NCBI RefSeq assembly: GCF_007753095.1
Contig: NZ_CP036348.1
Coordinates: 5,743,411-5,807,410, forward strand
Source of the DNA: Rosistilla carotiformis
GTDB lineage: Bacteria > Planctomycetota > Planctomycetia > Pirellulales > Pirellulaceae
DNA length: 64,000 nucleotides
Direction of reading: 5' to 3'
In this document: in pieces, positions 55,222 to 64,000 of the stretch
Layout: each line of letters starts with the position of its first letter
Numbering within the stretch: the first letter of the stretch is position 1
Position numbers and translations under genes: made by a program
Notes under the pieces: model-generated
Seen by the model: only the letters and a program-made list of their open reading frames with translations
Told to the model about the DNA's origin: nothing
The model's database searches: none

Positions 55222-56507
55222 TCGAGCGCGTCGAGCTTTCGCGTTAAGAACCGCCGCTCGGGTTCCTGGGTTGCCAGTTCGAGCGCCCGCCGAAACGCGG
55301 CCCTCGCCGCGTCGCGATCTCCTAGGCGGCGGAGCAGTTCGCCGCGGGCGGCGTGCGCTAATCGATAGCCCTGCAATTCGCCGCGCTGCAGGATTGCATC
55401 GATGATCTGCAGTCCCGCCGCGGGACCATCGGCCATCGCCACCGCAACGGCGCGATTCAGTTCGATCACGGGTGATGGCGTCGCTTGCATCAACGCGCCA
55501 TACAGGGCGACGATCTGAGGCCAATCGGTGGCATCGGCGGTCGCCGCGTCGGCGTGAACCGCCGAGATCGCCGCTTGAATCGCGTAACCGCCCACGCGGC
55601 GAGATTCCAACGAACGCTGCACCCACAGCTTTCCTTCGTCGATGAAATCGCGATCCCATAAACTGCGATCCTGATCTTCCAACAGCACCAAGTCGCCGTC
55701 GGGCGTCAGCCGAGCTTGCCGCCGCGATTCGTGCAGCAGCATCATCGCCAGCAGTCCCATCGCCTCGGGATCGGGCAACAACTCCACGATCAACCGACTC
55801 AATCGGATCGCCTCTTGCGAAAGATCGGGGCGCGTGAGGCTCTCCCCGGCAGACGCCGAATAGCCTTCGTTGAAGACCAGATAGACAACCGATAACACGG
55901 CATCCAACCGATCGGGCAATTCGGTCAGCGAGGGGACGACAAACGGGATCTTGGCGTCGCGAATCTTCGCCTTGCCGCGGACAATCCGTTGAGCCATTGT
56001 CGATGGCGAGGCGAGGAAGGCACTGGCGATCTCTTCGGTCGTCAGCCCGCAGACCTCTCGCAACGTCAGCGGAACCTGGACCTTGGGATCGATCGCCGGA
56101 TGGCAGCAGGTGAAGATCAGCCGTAAGCGATCGTCTTGGATCTCCCGCTCGCTGACACTTGCGTTGGCCGCCGCGATCGCGTCGACGCGTTGGACCAGTT
56201 CGTCGGCCGCGCGATGGAATCGTGCGCGGCGGCGAATCACATCGATCGCTTTAAACCGTCCAGTCGACACCAGCCACGATCGCGGATCCGCGGGGATTCC
56301 CTGTTGCTGCCACTTTTCGAGCGCCGCGATAAACGCTTCGTGCAATGCTTCTTCGGCGAGATCAAAATCGCCGATCAATCGGACCAGCGTTGCGAACACC
56401 GCGCGGCTGTGGGTGCGATACGCGTCCTCGATGGCATCGGTTTCACGGTTCAACGCCGCGGTGCGATCGACAGGTTCCATTGTTGATTCGTTATCCGGTC
56501 GCTTCAT
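55209..56507 (-). CDS. Large ECF-type RNA polymerase sigma factor
   Basis: Encodes 432 residues from the ATG at 56507 (MKRPDNESTMEPVDRTAALN); the frame is open to 56618 and another ATG lies at 56480. Region 2 is RLIGDFDLAEEALHEAFIAA with SWLVSTGRFKAIDVIRRRAR, and region 4 is LTLREVCGLTTEEIASAFLA. The long C-terminal domain (RSLESRRVGGYAIQAAISAV, LNRAVAVAMADGPAAG) is of the TPR-like DUF6596 type. It is likely to redirect polymerase to a stress regulon. The usual YCII-domain partner gene is not adjacent. Confidence 0.88.
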   Translation of the reverse strand: MKRPDNESTMEPVDRTAALNRETDAIEDAYRTHSRAVFATLVRLIGDFDLAEEALHEAFIAALEKWQQQGIPADPRSWLVSTGRFKAIDVIRRRARFHRAADELVQRVDAIAAANASVSEREIQDDRLRLIFTCCHPAIDPKVQVPLTLREVCGLTTEEIASAFLASPSTMAQRIVRGKAKIRDAKIPFVVPSLTELPDRLDAVLSVVYLVFNEGYSASAGESLTRPDLSQEAIRLSRLIVELLPDPEAMGLLAMMLLHESRRQARLTPDGDLVLLEDQDRSLWDRDFIDEGKLWVQRSLESRRVGGYAIQAAISAVHADAATADATDWPQIVALYGALMQATPSPVIELNRAVAVAMADGPAAGLQIIDAILQRGELQGYRLAHAARGELLRRLGDRDAARAAFRRALELATQEPERRFLTRKLDALDQVE

Positions 56508-56710
56508 TTCCACAGGATTTAAAGTCCGTCGCCAGGCGTCGCCAATCACCGCCAAGGCGGCACCCATCGTTGCGATGGAGAAAACAGAACCTATCGCCAT
56601 CCTCGGCACACGCCGCAATAGCGTCTATCATTGGTGGCGCTTGCTGGGATCGCAAGTTCCCTTGAAATGTTTCGTTTGTTGGAATCTTAACATCGGCCGT
56701 CATCGATACT

Positions 56711-58060
56711 ATGGAAAATTGGATCAACTTTGGAATCGCCCTGCTGCTGGTGGCGGTCAACGGCTTTTTTGTTGCGGCGGAGTTCGCGCTCGTCAAGGCG
56801 CGGCCCAGCCGGCTGGAACAGATGGCACTCGGCGGCAACCTGTTCGCTAAAGTTGCCAACTGGCTCGCCAGGCGGTTGGATGCGTCGCTATCGGCTTGCC
56901 AACTGGGAATCACTCTCGCCTCGCTCGCCTTGGGGTGGGTCGGCGAACCGGCGTTCCATCATCTGATCGAACCGGTCTTCGCCTGGATCGGGATCTCCAA
57001 CCCCGACGTGCTGCATGTCGTTTCCCTGGTCTTCGCCTTCACTACGATCACGGCGCTGCATCTGGTTATCGGCGAACAGGCACCCAAGATCTTTGCGATC
57101 CGCAAACCCGAACCGATGGCCGTGTGGTGCGCTCTGCCCCTGGCCGGCTTCTATTACGTCGCCTATCCGTTGCTGGTCGCCCTGAACTGGATCACGTCGC
57201 TGCTGCTGCGATCGATCGGCGTTGAAGCGGTCGACGAACATGGCACGCCTCACACCGAAGAGGAGCTGCGCAACCTGGTCGCTCAATCGCATGTGCATGG
57301 CGAACTGACGCGCAGCGAAGCCCAATTGATCAACGCGGTGTTGGAGTTCGACGATCAATCGGCCCATCAAATCATGACCCCGCGAACCGATGTGGTCACG
57401 CTGTCGATGGACGCTCCGATCGAAGACTGGATCACGACGATCCGCAAATACCGCTTCAGTCGCTATCCGGTCGTCGAGCAATCGCTGGAGAAAGCCGTTG
57501 GCGTGCTGCACATCCAGCACCTGGTCGGGCTCGATCTTTCGCAGCCGCTGGACCGCGCCGCCCTGCTTCAGCCGCCAAACTTCGTTCCCGAAACGATCCC
57601 GATCAAAACGCTGCTGCAGCATTTTAAGTCGTCGCAATCGCTGTTGGCTTTTGTCGTCGATGAACACGGAACCGTCGTCGGCGTCGTCACGCTGGAAGAT
57701 GTGCTCGAAGAGCTAGTCGGAGAACTGGAGGACGAGTTCGACGAACAGGTCCGCGACATCGTTCGCGAAGACGATCAAACCTTCCGCGTCCTCGGGCAGA
57801 CGCCGCTGGACGACATCAACAAAATGATGGGGCTGACGCTGCAGTCGCACGATTCCGACTCGTTGGGCGGATTTGTGATGCAACAACTGGGAAGAGTCGC
57901 CGAGCAGGGGGACATGGTTCAAATCGGCGGAGCGAAGATCGAGATCCTTCGCGTCGAAGGTCCCCGCATCGTCAGCCTGCGAGTCCGCCTGGCAGCTCCG
58001 CTAACCAGCCTCGACGCCGCGACCAGCACCGACGACGAAGAAGACTCAGCCGCTCAATAG
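56711..58060 (+). CDS. Hemolysin-family membrane protein with CBS pair (CNNM/CorC type)
   Basis: Encodes 449 residues: an N-terminal DUF21/CNNM membrane domain with four hydrophobic segments (starting NFGIALLLVAVNGFFVAAEF), a CBS pair (about 210-335; IMTPRTDVVTLSMDAPIEDW and AFVVDEHGTVVGVVTLEDVL), and a C-terminal CorC/HlyC domain (DEQVRDIVREDDQTFRVLG). Family members are linked to magnesium/cobalt efflux; true haemolysis is unlikely. Its end overlaps the convergent membrane-protein gene by 15 bp. Confidence 0.92.
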   Translation: MENWINFGIALLLVAVNGFFVAAEFALVKARPSRLEQMALGGNLFAKVANWLARRLDASLSACQLGITLASLALGWVGEPAFHHLIEPVFAWIGISNPDVLHVVSLVFAFTTITALHLVIGEQAPKIFAIRKPEPMAVWCALPLAGFYYVAYPLLVALNWITSLLLRSIGVEAVDEHGTPHTEEELRNLVAQSHVHGELTRSEAQLINAVLEFDDQSAHQIMTPRTDVVTLSMDAPIEDWITTIRKYRFSRYPVVEQSLEKAVGVLHIQHLVGLDLSQPLDRAALLQPPNFVPETIPIKTLLQHFKSSQSLLAFVVDEHGTVVGVVTLEDVLEELVGELEDEFDEQVRDIVREDDQTFRVLGQTPLDDINKMMGLTLQSHDSDSLGGFVMQQLGRVAEQGDMVQIGGAKIEILRVEGPRIVSLRVRLAAPLTSLDAATSTDDEEDSAAQ

Positions 58061-59071
58061 CTTCCGAGCGGCACGCGTCGATCGCACCTCCACGGTCGCC
58101 AACACCACGGACGCGACCAACAGTGGCACGACGTAATAATAGATTCGGAAGATCAGCAGCGCGCCCAAGATGACCGCTTCGTCGCTGCTGGCTAACAGTG
58201 TCAGCAGGATCGCTTCCAAGACGCCCAGACCGCCGGGGACTTGCGTCAGCATCGCGGCGGCGAGCGCCAGTAGGTAGACGCCGACGACTTGCAGGTAACT
58301 GGCTGAAATCCCGCTCGGCAACAAAACGTACAGCGTCGTTGCCACCAGAATCAGGTCCATCGACGCGACAACGATCTGCTTCCGCATCAGTGCCGGTCCG
58401 GGAGGCAACAGCTTCAGTCCCGCCAGCGGCAGCGGACGACGCCACCAAGTGCAGAGCGCCGCGTAGAGGGCAATCGCTGCCAGCAGCGTAAAACCGAGGA
58501 TCCGCGAACTGACCGGCAGATCGATCTTCGGTGGCATCGGAATTTCCGCAATCGACAGCACCACGCCGCCGACCATGCAGACACCGACCCAAAACGAGAG
58601 ACTTGTGAAGGCCAGCAGGGCCACGATTTGAGCGGTCCCCAATCCCCAACCGCTATAGAACCGGACGCGGATCGGAATCCCGGCGGCCACCGCGCCGATG
58701 TTGTTGCTGAAGGCGTAGGCGAGGAACGAGACCAAGCCGACCTTGCGATAGCTCAGCCTAGGGCGGCCCTCTTCGGCTCCCGAACTGCCCGCCCCAACAA
58801 ACTGGACAGCCAACACGTCGTTGCCGGTTAGGACAAAATAGTTAAGCGCGACCAACACGCAGGCCAGCAGATGATACGCCAGTGGGATGTTAGCGACGCC
58901 CGCGGCGAATTCATCCCAGGTGATCTCTTGCGTCTTCTTGTACAAAAACGAAGCGGCAACGGAGAACAGGATCAGCCCGAAGACAGGTCCTGCGATTTTC
59001 TTTAATCGTCCGACTAACGTTGGCTCGTTCTTATTCACCAAAATAATCGACTGCGTTTTTGAAGATGGCAA
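58046..59071 (-). CDS. Lysylphosphatidylglycerol synthase-like/UPF0104 membrane protein
   Basis: Encodes 341 residues of the LPG_synthase_TM (UPF0104) family with about eight TM helices, including AYHLLACVLVALNYFVLTGN, LSYRKVGLVSFLAYAFSNNI and TQVPGGLGVLEAILLTLLAS, the last a hallmark of the family. It probably moves lipids or glycan precursors across the membrane. The ATG at 59071 overlaps purQ by 41 bp; a GTG at 59038 would overlap by only 8 bp and is a fair alternative start. Confidence 0.82.
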   Translation of the reverse strand: MPSSKTQSIILVNKNEPTLVGRLKKIAGPVFGLILFSVAASFLYKKTQEITWDEFAAGVANIPLAYHLLACVLVALNYFVLTGNDVLAVQFVGAGSSGAEEGRPRLSYRKVGLVSFLAYAFSNNIGAVAAGIPIRVRFYSGWGLGTAQIVALLAFTSLSFWVGVCMVGGVVLSIAEIPMPPKIDLPVSSRILGFTLLAAIALYAALCTWWRRPLPLAGLKLLPPGPALMRKQIVVASMDLILVATTLYVLLPSGISASYLQVVGVYLLALAAAMLTQVPGGLGVLEAILLTLLASSDEAVILGALLIFRIYYYVVPLLVASVVLATVEVRSTRAARKLLSG

Positions 59072-59822
59072 ACCCTTCGCCCCACTGCGGCTGCTCGGTG
59101 CGGCGCGTCCATTGTGGGTGATGCGTTGGATCGATGTGGCGTTCGGGGTGAGGCATCAGGCCAAACAAACGGCCGGTCGCGTCGCAGATTCCGGCCACGT
59201 TCGCTTCGGACCCGTTGGGGTTCGATGGGAACGGCAGGACTTCGTCGCTGGTTTGCCCCGCATCGGCGGTTGTGTATCGCAGCGCCAACCGTCCCGCGTC
59301 GCCAAACGCCTTCAATGCCTCAGCGTCGGCGGTCACGAACTTGCCTTCGGCATGCGCGATCGGCAGATACATCTGATCGATCCCCTTCAGGAAGACGCAT
59401 GGCGTCTCGTCGACCGACAAGTGAACCCAGCGGTCTTCGAAGCGGCCGTGATCGTTCCAGGTCAGCGTCGCCGGTTGCGTCTCGCGAACGCCCGAGGTCA
59501 ACACGCCCAGTCGCATTAGAACTTGGAAGCCGTTGCAGATCCCAAGGACCAGGCGGTCTTGGTCGCAGAACTGGCGGACCATATCGCCCAGGTTGCGGTC
59601 CAATTGGCTTGCCAGAATCCGCCCGGCAGCGATGTCGTCGCCATAGCTGAATCCGCCCGGCAGGCAGAGAACTTGGAAGTCCTCGGCCAGTTTGGGATTT
59701 TCGATCAACCGGTTCACGTGAACGCGTTCGGTGACCGCACCGGCAGCTTCAAACGCAAACGCGGTCTCTTCGTCGCAATTGGTTCCCGGAGCACGAAGGA
59801 TCAAAACGCGTGGAACGGCCAT
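59031..59822 (-). CDS. purQ: Phosphoribosylformylglycinamidine synthase, glutaminase subunit
   Basis: Encodes 263 residues of PurQ: PRVLILRAPGTNCDEETAFA start, LCLPGGFSYGDDIAAG, the glutaminase Cys96 in LVLGICNGFQVLMRLG, and the catalytic His/Glu in LMPHPERHID near the C-terminus. It supplies ammonia from glutamine to PurL in purine synthesis. No purL or purS is adjacent, so the gene stands alone from other pur genes. The following membrane gene overlaps its end. Confidence 0.94.
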   Translation of the reverse strand: MAVPRVLILRAPGTNCDEETAFAFEAAGAVTERVHVNRLIENPKLAEDFQVLCLPGGFSYGDDIAAGRILASQLDRNLGDMVRQFCDQDRLVLGICNGFQVLMRLGVLTSGVRETQPATLTWNDHGRFEDRWVHLSVDETPCVFLKGIDQMYLPIAHAEGKFVTADAEALKAFGDAGRLALRYTTADAGQTSDEVLPFPSNPNGSEANVAGICDATGRLFGLMPHPERHIDPTHHPQWTRRTEQPQWGEGFAIFKNAVDYFGE

Positions 59823-59942
59823 AGCTTCTTACGATTCGTCGGGTGTTGGGGGAAGCCGCCCAGAGCCGCTTCCAAAGATTATCCAGCTGGCTCAGGATGA
59901 AGGATTCCCCAGCAAAAGGGAAGGGGGCTGGGCCGGTTCGCT

Positions 59943-60845
59943 CTAAACCAGATCGGCGCGACGGCTGCCTCGCATCAACCAGCCCGCTAGGACCAGCGAT
60001 CCGATCATGAACAGCAGCGAGACCGTCCAAGTGACCATCGACGACGGGCCCCAGACGTTGTCGGCCAAGACAACCTCGGGATAGAGCAGCCGACGGAGTT
60101 CGACCATCGAATAGCTGAGTGGATTGCAGCGCATGATCCAGTGCAGGATCGACTGGCCGATCGACGTCGCGTCGCTGATCGCGGGGATCGGGAAAAACGC
60201 ACCGCTCAACAACCACATCGGCATCAGGAACAGCATCATCACCGCGTGAAAGCCTTGGGTGCTGGTCATCGGCCAGGCGACGATCATGCCGACCGAACAC
60301 AACGTGATCGACATCACAGCCAACAGCACAAGCGCATAGACCGTGTTAATCCCGGGGCTGGCCATGCCAAACAGCAACACCAGGCCAAGGAACAGAACAG
60401 CTTGAGCCCAAGCGATTCCGCCGCCACCGACAACTTTGCCGACCAACACCGGCCAACGGCCCACCGGCGAAACGAGCACGCCTTGCATGAACCCTTCGCG
60501 CCGATCCTCGATCACCGAAATCGTGGCGAAGATCGCGGTGAACAGCACGATCAAACCGATCGTGCCGGGGAGGAAGTATTCGAAGAAGCCTTCTTGTCCG
60601 CTGGTCGTCCAGGAGAACGAGCCTCGCATTCCGGCGCCAAACATCAGCCAGAACAGCAGCGGTTGAACGACGGCGGATACGACGCGGTTCTTCTGCCGGA
60701 AGAAGCGTGTCCATTCGCGGCGAGCCAGCATCCAAGCCGCGGCGATTCCGCTAGGGCGGATGTCGAGCGACGTGGCAGCGCCAAGCGAGCCGCTAGATGC
60801 GACTGGCGTTTTCGGTTCGGAGGATTCCGAGGTCAGTGTACTCAT
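59943..60845 (-). CDS. ABC-2 type transporter permease
   Basis: Encodes 300 residues with six TM segments. FEYFLPGTIGLIVLFTAIFA and SVIEDRREGFMQGVLVSPVG are typical ABC-2/DrrB-like permease motifs, and VAWPMTSTQGFHAVMMLFLM is the conserved late segment. It lies 17 bp downstream of its ATPase gene. In this setting it probably exports a substrate linked to respiratory or haem functions, but the substrate is unknown. Confidence 0.88.
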   Translation of the reverse strand: MSTLTSESSEPKTPVASSGSLGAATSLDIRPSGIAAAWMLARREWTRFFRQKNRVVSAVVQPLLFWLMFGAGMRGSFSWTTSGQEGFFEYFLPGTIGLIVLFTAIFATISVIEDRREGFMQGVLVSPVGRWPVLVGKVVGGGGIAWAQAVLFLGLVLLFGMASPGINTVYALVLLAVMSITLCSVGMIVAWPMTSTQGFHAVMMLFLMPMWLLSGAFFPIPAISDATSIGQSILHWIMRCNPLSYSMVELRRLLYPEVVLADNVWGPSSMVTWTVSLLFMIGSLVLAGWLMRGSRRADLV

Positions 60846-60862
60846 GATGAATTCAGTTTCTG

Positions 60863-61819
60863 TTATTCGCCCGACCAGAATTGATAACCGGTCTTTGCGA
60901 TAAAGACATCTTCTAGACTCGGCCGGCCGATCGAGATCGAAGTCGCTTGGTCGCCCAGCGTCGTCAGCAACTCAGGCACCATCGGACCGGGCTGATCGCT
61001 CTGGATGCGAACTTGATTGTGTAACGCTTGCCCTTCGATTCCCATCTGCTGTTGCAGCTTTTGGCAAACCGCTTCGGGTTGGTCGGTGGTGATCGTGATC
61101 AAGCCCGAACCCATCTGCGATCGCAACCGATCGGGAGCTCCTTCGGCGATCACTTTCCCTTCGCTTAAGATCGCGATCTGATCCGCTTTTTCGGCTTCTT
61201 CCAACAGGTGCGTCGTCAACACGACCGACAGTCCCTGCTGCGAAAACTCTTTGAGCGCTTCCCACAGGTCCAATCGAGCCCCCGGATCCAAGCCGGTGCT
61301 CGGTTCATCCAACAGCAACACCTGCGGTTGATGCAACATTCCCTTGGCCAGTTCGACGCGTCGCTTCAGACCGCCGGAGAGCTTTTCGCAATAATCATTG
61401 CGGCGGTCGGCGAGCCTCAAACGCTGCAGAACTTCTTCTTCCCGCTGTCGCAGCGCGGCGCCATGGATTCCGTACAACGCGGCTTGGCAGCGGATGTTCT
61501 CCTGAACCGTCAGCTTCTTGTCCAAGCTAGGCGATTGGAAAACGATCCCGATCCGGCGGCGGACTTCCATCACCGAATCGACGCTCGCACCCGAGACGCT
61601 CAATTGCCCGCGTTGCAGCGGCATCAGCGTCGCCAACAAACGAAACAGGGTCGTTTTCCCGCTGCCGTTGGGGCCCAATAGCGCGAAGATCTTGCCTTGC
61701 GGAATCTGCAGATTGACGCCGTCCAGGGCGACATGATCATCGTAGCGATGGTGCACATCAACAGCTTCGACAGCGTATTGGGTTGACGGATGGTGGGGAT
61801 CTGCGGAGGTCATTTTCAC
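60863..61819 (-). CDS. ABC transporter ATP-binding protein
   Basis: Encodes 318 residues. Walker A is LLGPNGSGKTTLFRLLA, the signature is KLSGGLKRRVELAKGML, Walker B is VLLLDEPSTGLDPG, and VVLTTHLLEEAE carries the switch His. The ATG at 61819 or the next at 61813 is the start. It sits between ctaB and the matching permease on the same strand, making a likely ctaA-ctaB-ATPase-permease transcription unit. Confidence 0.92.
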   Translation of the reverse strand: MKMTSADPHHPSTQYAVEAVDVHHRYDDHVALDGVNLQIPQGKIFALLGPNGSGKTTLFRLLATLMPLQRGQLSVSGASVDSVMEVRRRIGIVFQSPSLDKKLTVQENIRCQAALYGIHGAALRQREEEVLQRLRLADRRNDYCEKLSGGLKRRVELAKGMLHQPQVLLLDEPSTGLDPGARLDLWEALKEFSQQGLSVVLTTHLLEEAEKADQIAILSEGKVIAEGAPDRLRSQMGSGLITITTDQPEAVCQKLQQQMGIEGQALHNQVRIQSDQPGPMVPELLTTLGDQATSISIGRPSLEDVFIAKTGYQFWSGE

Positions 61820-61944
61820 GGCTCCGACCTGTTTCAGTCGGCGATCGATGGGAAGGTCGTAGGGCTGCGGCGGTGATCCGCCACGCCAGCGAAGCGACGC
61901 GGCGGGCGAAACCAGCGGAGGAGGGATAGGGCTGCGGCGGTCGA

Positions 61945-62961
61945 TTAACCGAGCAGTCGCGCGGCGATCAAAACCGCCAGCGAGGCGGGCAACTGGACCA
62001 GCGACGACATCAACAGCTGTCGCGCGGTGACGTCGTTGGGGCTACCGCAGAAGCGGAACGAGCTGCGAATCATCCCGAACGAGGCGGCGACGGCGAGGAC
62101 CGCAAACAGCGGAGCGTAGTTGTAGGGAAGGACCAGCGTGATCAAAACGGCTGGCAAAGCCAACGCGCCGGCAATCGCTTGCCATCCGGCACTTTTGCCC
62201 GTCGGTTCGACAACCGGCGTCATCTTAAAGCCCGCATCGGCGTATTGGCCGCGGTACATCCAAGCGATCGCCATGAAGTGCGGGTATTGCCACAGGAACA
62301 ACACGGCGACCAACAACCATCCGCGAGGATCGGTCAGGCTGCCGCCAGCGGCTGCGAAGCCCATCATCATCGGCAACGCACCAGCGATCGCGCCGACGGT
62401 CGTGTTCCATGCGGTCTTCTGTTTCAGCGGAGTGTACAGCATCACATAACCGACCCAAGTCGCGACACCAACAAACGCGGTGCTCCGGCCGACATTGATC
62501 GCCAGGTAAGCGGTTCCCAACAGGCCGATCGTGATTCCGAAAATCAACGCAGCTCCCGGAGAGACAAGGCCGCTGGGGAGCGGGCGCTTCATCGTCCGCA
62601 TCATCTTCGCATCGGCTTCGCGCTCGATGAACTGGTTCATCACGCTGGCACTACCGGCGACCGCGGCGGTGCCGATCATCAGATGCATCAACATCCACAG
62701 CGAAAGATCGGTGCCCGCCAAAAACATCGCCGACATCGCGGTGGTGATCAGGATCATCATCACGATCCGCGGCTTGGTCAGATCGTACAGCCCGCGAATC
62801 GACGCTTTGAGCGACGCTGCGGCGGTGCCGCCGTGCCGTCCGCGATGCGGCAAATCGGCGGCGTCGATCGAATTGCCTTCCGATGCGATCGGCACACGAG
62901 TTGGTCGCACGACGGTGCTAAGTCGTTCCGGTCGATCCAATACGACAAGATCGCCACTCAT
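61945..62961 (-). CDS. ctaB: Haem O synthase (protohaem IX farnesyltransferase)
   Basis: Encodes 338 residues from the ATG at 62961; an upstream frame to 63012 was excluded because the start overlaps the ctaA end region and adds non-family sequence. The prenyltransferase motif N-x3-E-x3-D is in VMNQFIEREADAKMMRT (Asn109, Asp117), with DLTKPRIVMMILITTAM before it and FLWQYPHFMAIAWMYRGQYA as the second aspartate-loop equivalent. About nine TM helices are expected. It adds a farnesyl chain to haem B, the substrate for CtaA. Confidence 0.93.
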   Translation of the reverse strand: MSGDLVVLDRPERLSTVVRPTRVPIASEGNSIDAADLPHRGRHGGTAAASLKASIRGLYDLTKPRIVMMILITTAMSAMFLAGTDLSLWMLMHLMIGTAAVAGSASVMNQFIEREADAKMMRTMKRPLPSGLVSPGAALIFGITIGLLGTAYLAINVGRSTAFVGVATWVGYVMLYTPLKQKTAWNTTVGAIAGALPMMMGFAAAGGSLTDPRGWLLVAVLFLWQYPHFMAIAWMYRGQYADAGFKMTPVVEPTGKSAGWQAIAGALALPAVLITLVLPYNYAPLFAVLAVAASFGMIRSSFRFCGSPNDVTARQLLMSSLVQLPASLAVLIAARLLG

Positions 62962-62989
62962 GAAGTTAGCCTTTGTATTGTGAGCGTTC

Positions 62990-63997
62990 TCAATCGAACG
63001 CGGGTTTCGCAAATGAGGAGCCTTCGCAGCGTCGCGATGCTCGCAACCAAGTCCAACAGGCCAGCGCCAAGATCATCGATCCCGTCGCCATATGCCCTGT
63101 CACGATCATCGATTCGGTCCATCCTTTGGCCACGATCACATACCGCGCCAGCGACGGCCATTGATTCAGGGCCCACGGCGATCCGTAGTTCACCAACCAC
63201 GTTCCCAGTCCCAACGACCACTGCAAGATTAGCAATCCTATCAGCCCCAACCCGATTCTGGATAGCGTCAAATCGCCGCAGCGACGCAACTTCCAGGCGG
63301 TAATCACGGACAAAACCGCAACCAGGGCCGCTCCGGTAAGGTGGGAAAAGACGATATGCCGGAAAAACGAGTCGCCGGCGTCGACCGGCATGTGCCGCAG
63401 TTGAGCTCCCAGAATTAATTGAACGTAGCTGCTGATCGCCAACGCCGCCCCCCAGCGGACTGCCGTTCTGGGAACACTTGGGGCGTCGGTCGCTTGCCAC
63501 CATCGCGAACTGACTCCGGCGATCATCCAGCAGAGGACAAAAAAGGCGGGGCCAAAGCAGCCGTGGATCATCGCCACGGTTCGCGCGTCCATCACGACGC
63601 GAGCGCCCCCCAGGGCGCCTTGTAAGATCACGCCGACCAGAGCGACGATACACAGCCGCACGATCCAGCGAGGCTGCCGCGACCAGACGGCCGCGACCAA
63701 CATCGCGATCGTGATCAGGCCGACCAGCGAGGCCAGCAGACGGTGGCCGTGTTCGATCAACAAATCGAAGGGGCCCAGCAACCAGGTGGTCCACGGATAC
63801 AGGAACATATTATATCCGTAGGTCGCCGGCCAATCGGGGACCGCCATCCCGGCATCGTAGGTTGTCACCAGCCCGCCAACCCAGATCAGCGGCCAGGTCA
63901 GGCAGACCAACAGCACCGCCCAGCGATGCACCCACGGAGACCGCGACGGCGCTCCCGCTTCGTCGGTCGCGGGTGTTTCGTTCTTCAGTTCGTCCAA
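62990..63997 (-). CDS. ctaA: Haem A synthase (CtaA/COX15), possibly 5'-partial
   Basis: Encodes at least 335 residues; the first accepted codon is a TTG at 63997 and the frame is still open at the window edge, so the true start may lie outside. Eight TM segments are visible. Conserved His residues lie in IEHGHRLLASLVGL, TVAMIHGCFGP, FRHIVFSHLTGAAL and MIVTGHMATGSM, as in COX15-type enzymes. It oxidises haem O to haem A for cytochrome c oxidase. ctaB follows 29 bp downstream, so they are probably one operon. Confidence 0.92.
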   Translation of the reverse strand: MDELKNETPATDEAGAPSRSPWVHRWAVLLVCLTWPLIWVGGLVTTYDAGMAVPDWPATYGYNMFLYPWTTWLLGPFDLLIEHGHRLLASLVGLITIAMLVAAVWSRQPRWIVRLCIVALVGVILQGALGGARVVMDARTVAMIHGCFGPAFFVLCWMIAGVSSRWWQATDAPSVPRTAVRWGAALAISSYVQLILGAQLRHMPVDAGDSFFRHIVFSHLTGAALVAVLSVITAWKLRRCGDLTLSRIGLGLIGLLILQWSLGLGTWLVNYGSPWALNQWPSLARYVIVAKGWTESMIVTGHMATGSMILALACWTWLRASRRCEGSSFAKPAFD

Positions 63998-64000
63998 GAT

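Overview
The window looks like a chromosomal segment of a planctomycete, most likely Pirellulales (Rhodopirellula/Rosistilla-like). This is inferred from gene content: a secreted sulfatase, a Tat-exported Gfo/Idh/MocA oxidoreductase, futalosine-pathway menaquinone genes, a very long YidC, rpoB/rpoC of 1240 and 1446 residues, weak or absent Shine-Dalgarno sites at many genes, and a C-type-lectin-domain protein. The DNA is GC-rich with strong codon bias, so long antisense shadow frames are common. No rRNA, CRISPR array, intact transposon or prophage was seen.

Layout. 1-20 kb is mostly minus-strand housekeeping and catabolism: a partial mqnC-like gene and mqnA, an RluA-family pseudouridine synthase, a sodium:solute symporter, a sulfatase, an esterase-like hydrolase, an enolase-superfamily dehydratase, tRNA-His, a glycosyltransferase, pyruvate dehydrogenase E1 and E2, a PDZ-containing YidC, a Gfo/Idh/MocA protein and an M81 peptidase. 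20-35 kb holds a tandem universal stress protein, an aldehyde dehydrogenase, rpoB-rpoC without rplJ/rplL beside them, a TrhO-RluA fusion, a palindromic repeat array and a soluble histidine kinase. 35-38 kb has a catalytic-domain-only E2-like acyltransferase, a small membrane protein and thioredoxin reductase.

38-47 kb is the accessory part. It is more AT-rich in places and rich in repeats. It holds a 38-residue membrane ORF, a zinc-ribbon protein, a possible PD-(D/E)XK nuclease-like protein, a 259-bp imperfect tandem duplication with dispersed partial copies, two TPM-domain membrane proteins, a C-type lectin protein and a SAM methyltransferase. 46.6-50.3 kb is a two-gene unit encoding a HAD phosphatase fused to a trehalose-forming GH13 enzyme (TreZ) and an NMT1/THI5-like lipoprotein. 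50.6-64 kb has a secreted glycine-rich protein, two ABC exporters, argJ, a large ECF-type sigma factor, a CBS-domain membrane protein, a flippase-like membrane protein, purQ, and the haem A synthesis pair ctaA-ctaB ahead of an ABC exporter.

The most unusual items are the TrhO-RluA fusion, the HAD-TreZ fusion, the PDZ-bearing YidC, the nuclease-like protein at 39.5-40.6 kb, and several families of dispersed palindromic repeats. All family assignments come from reading translated motifs; no database search was run.
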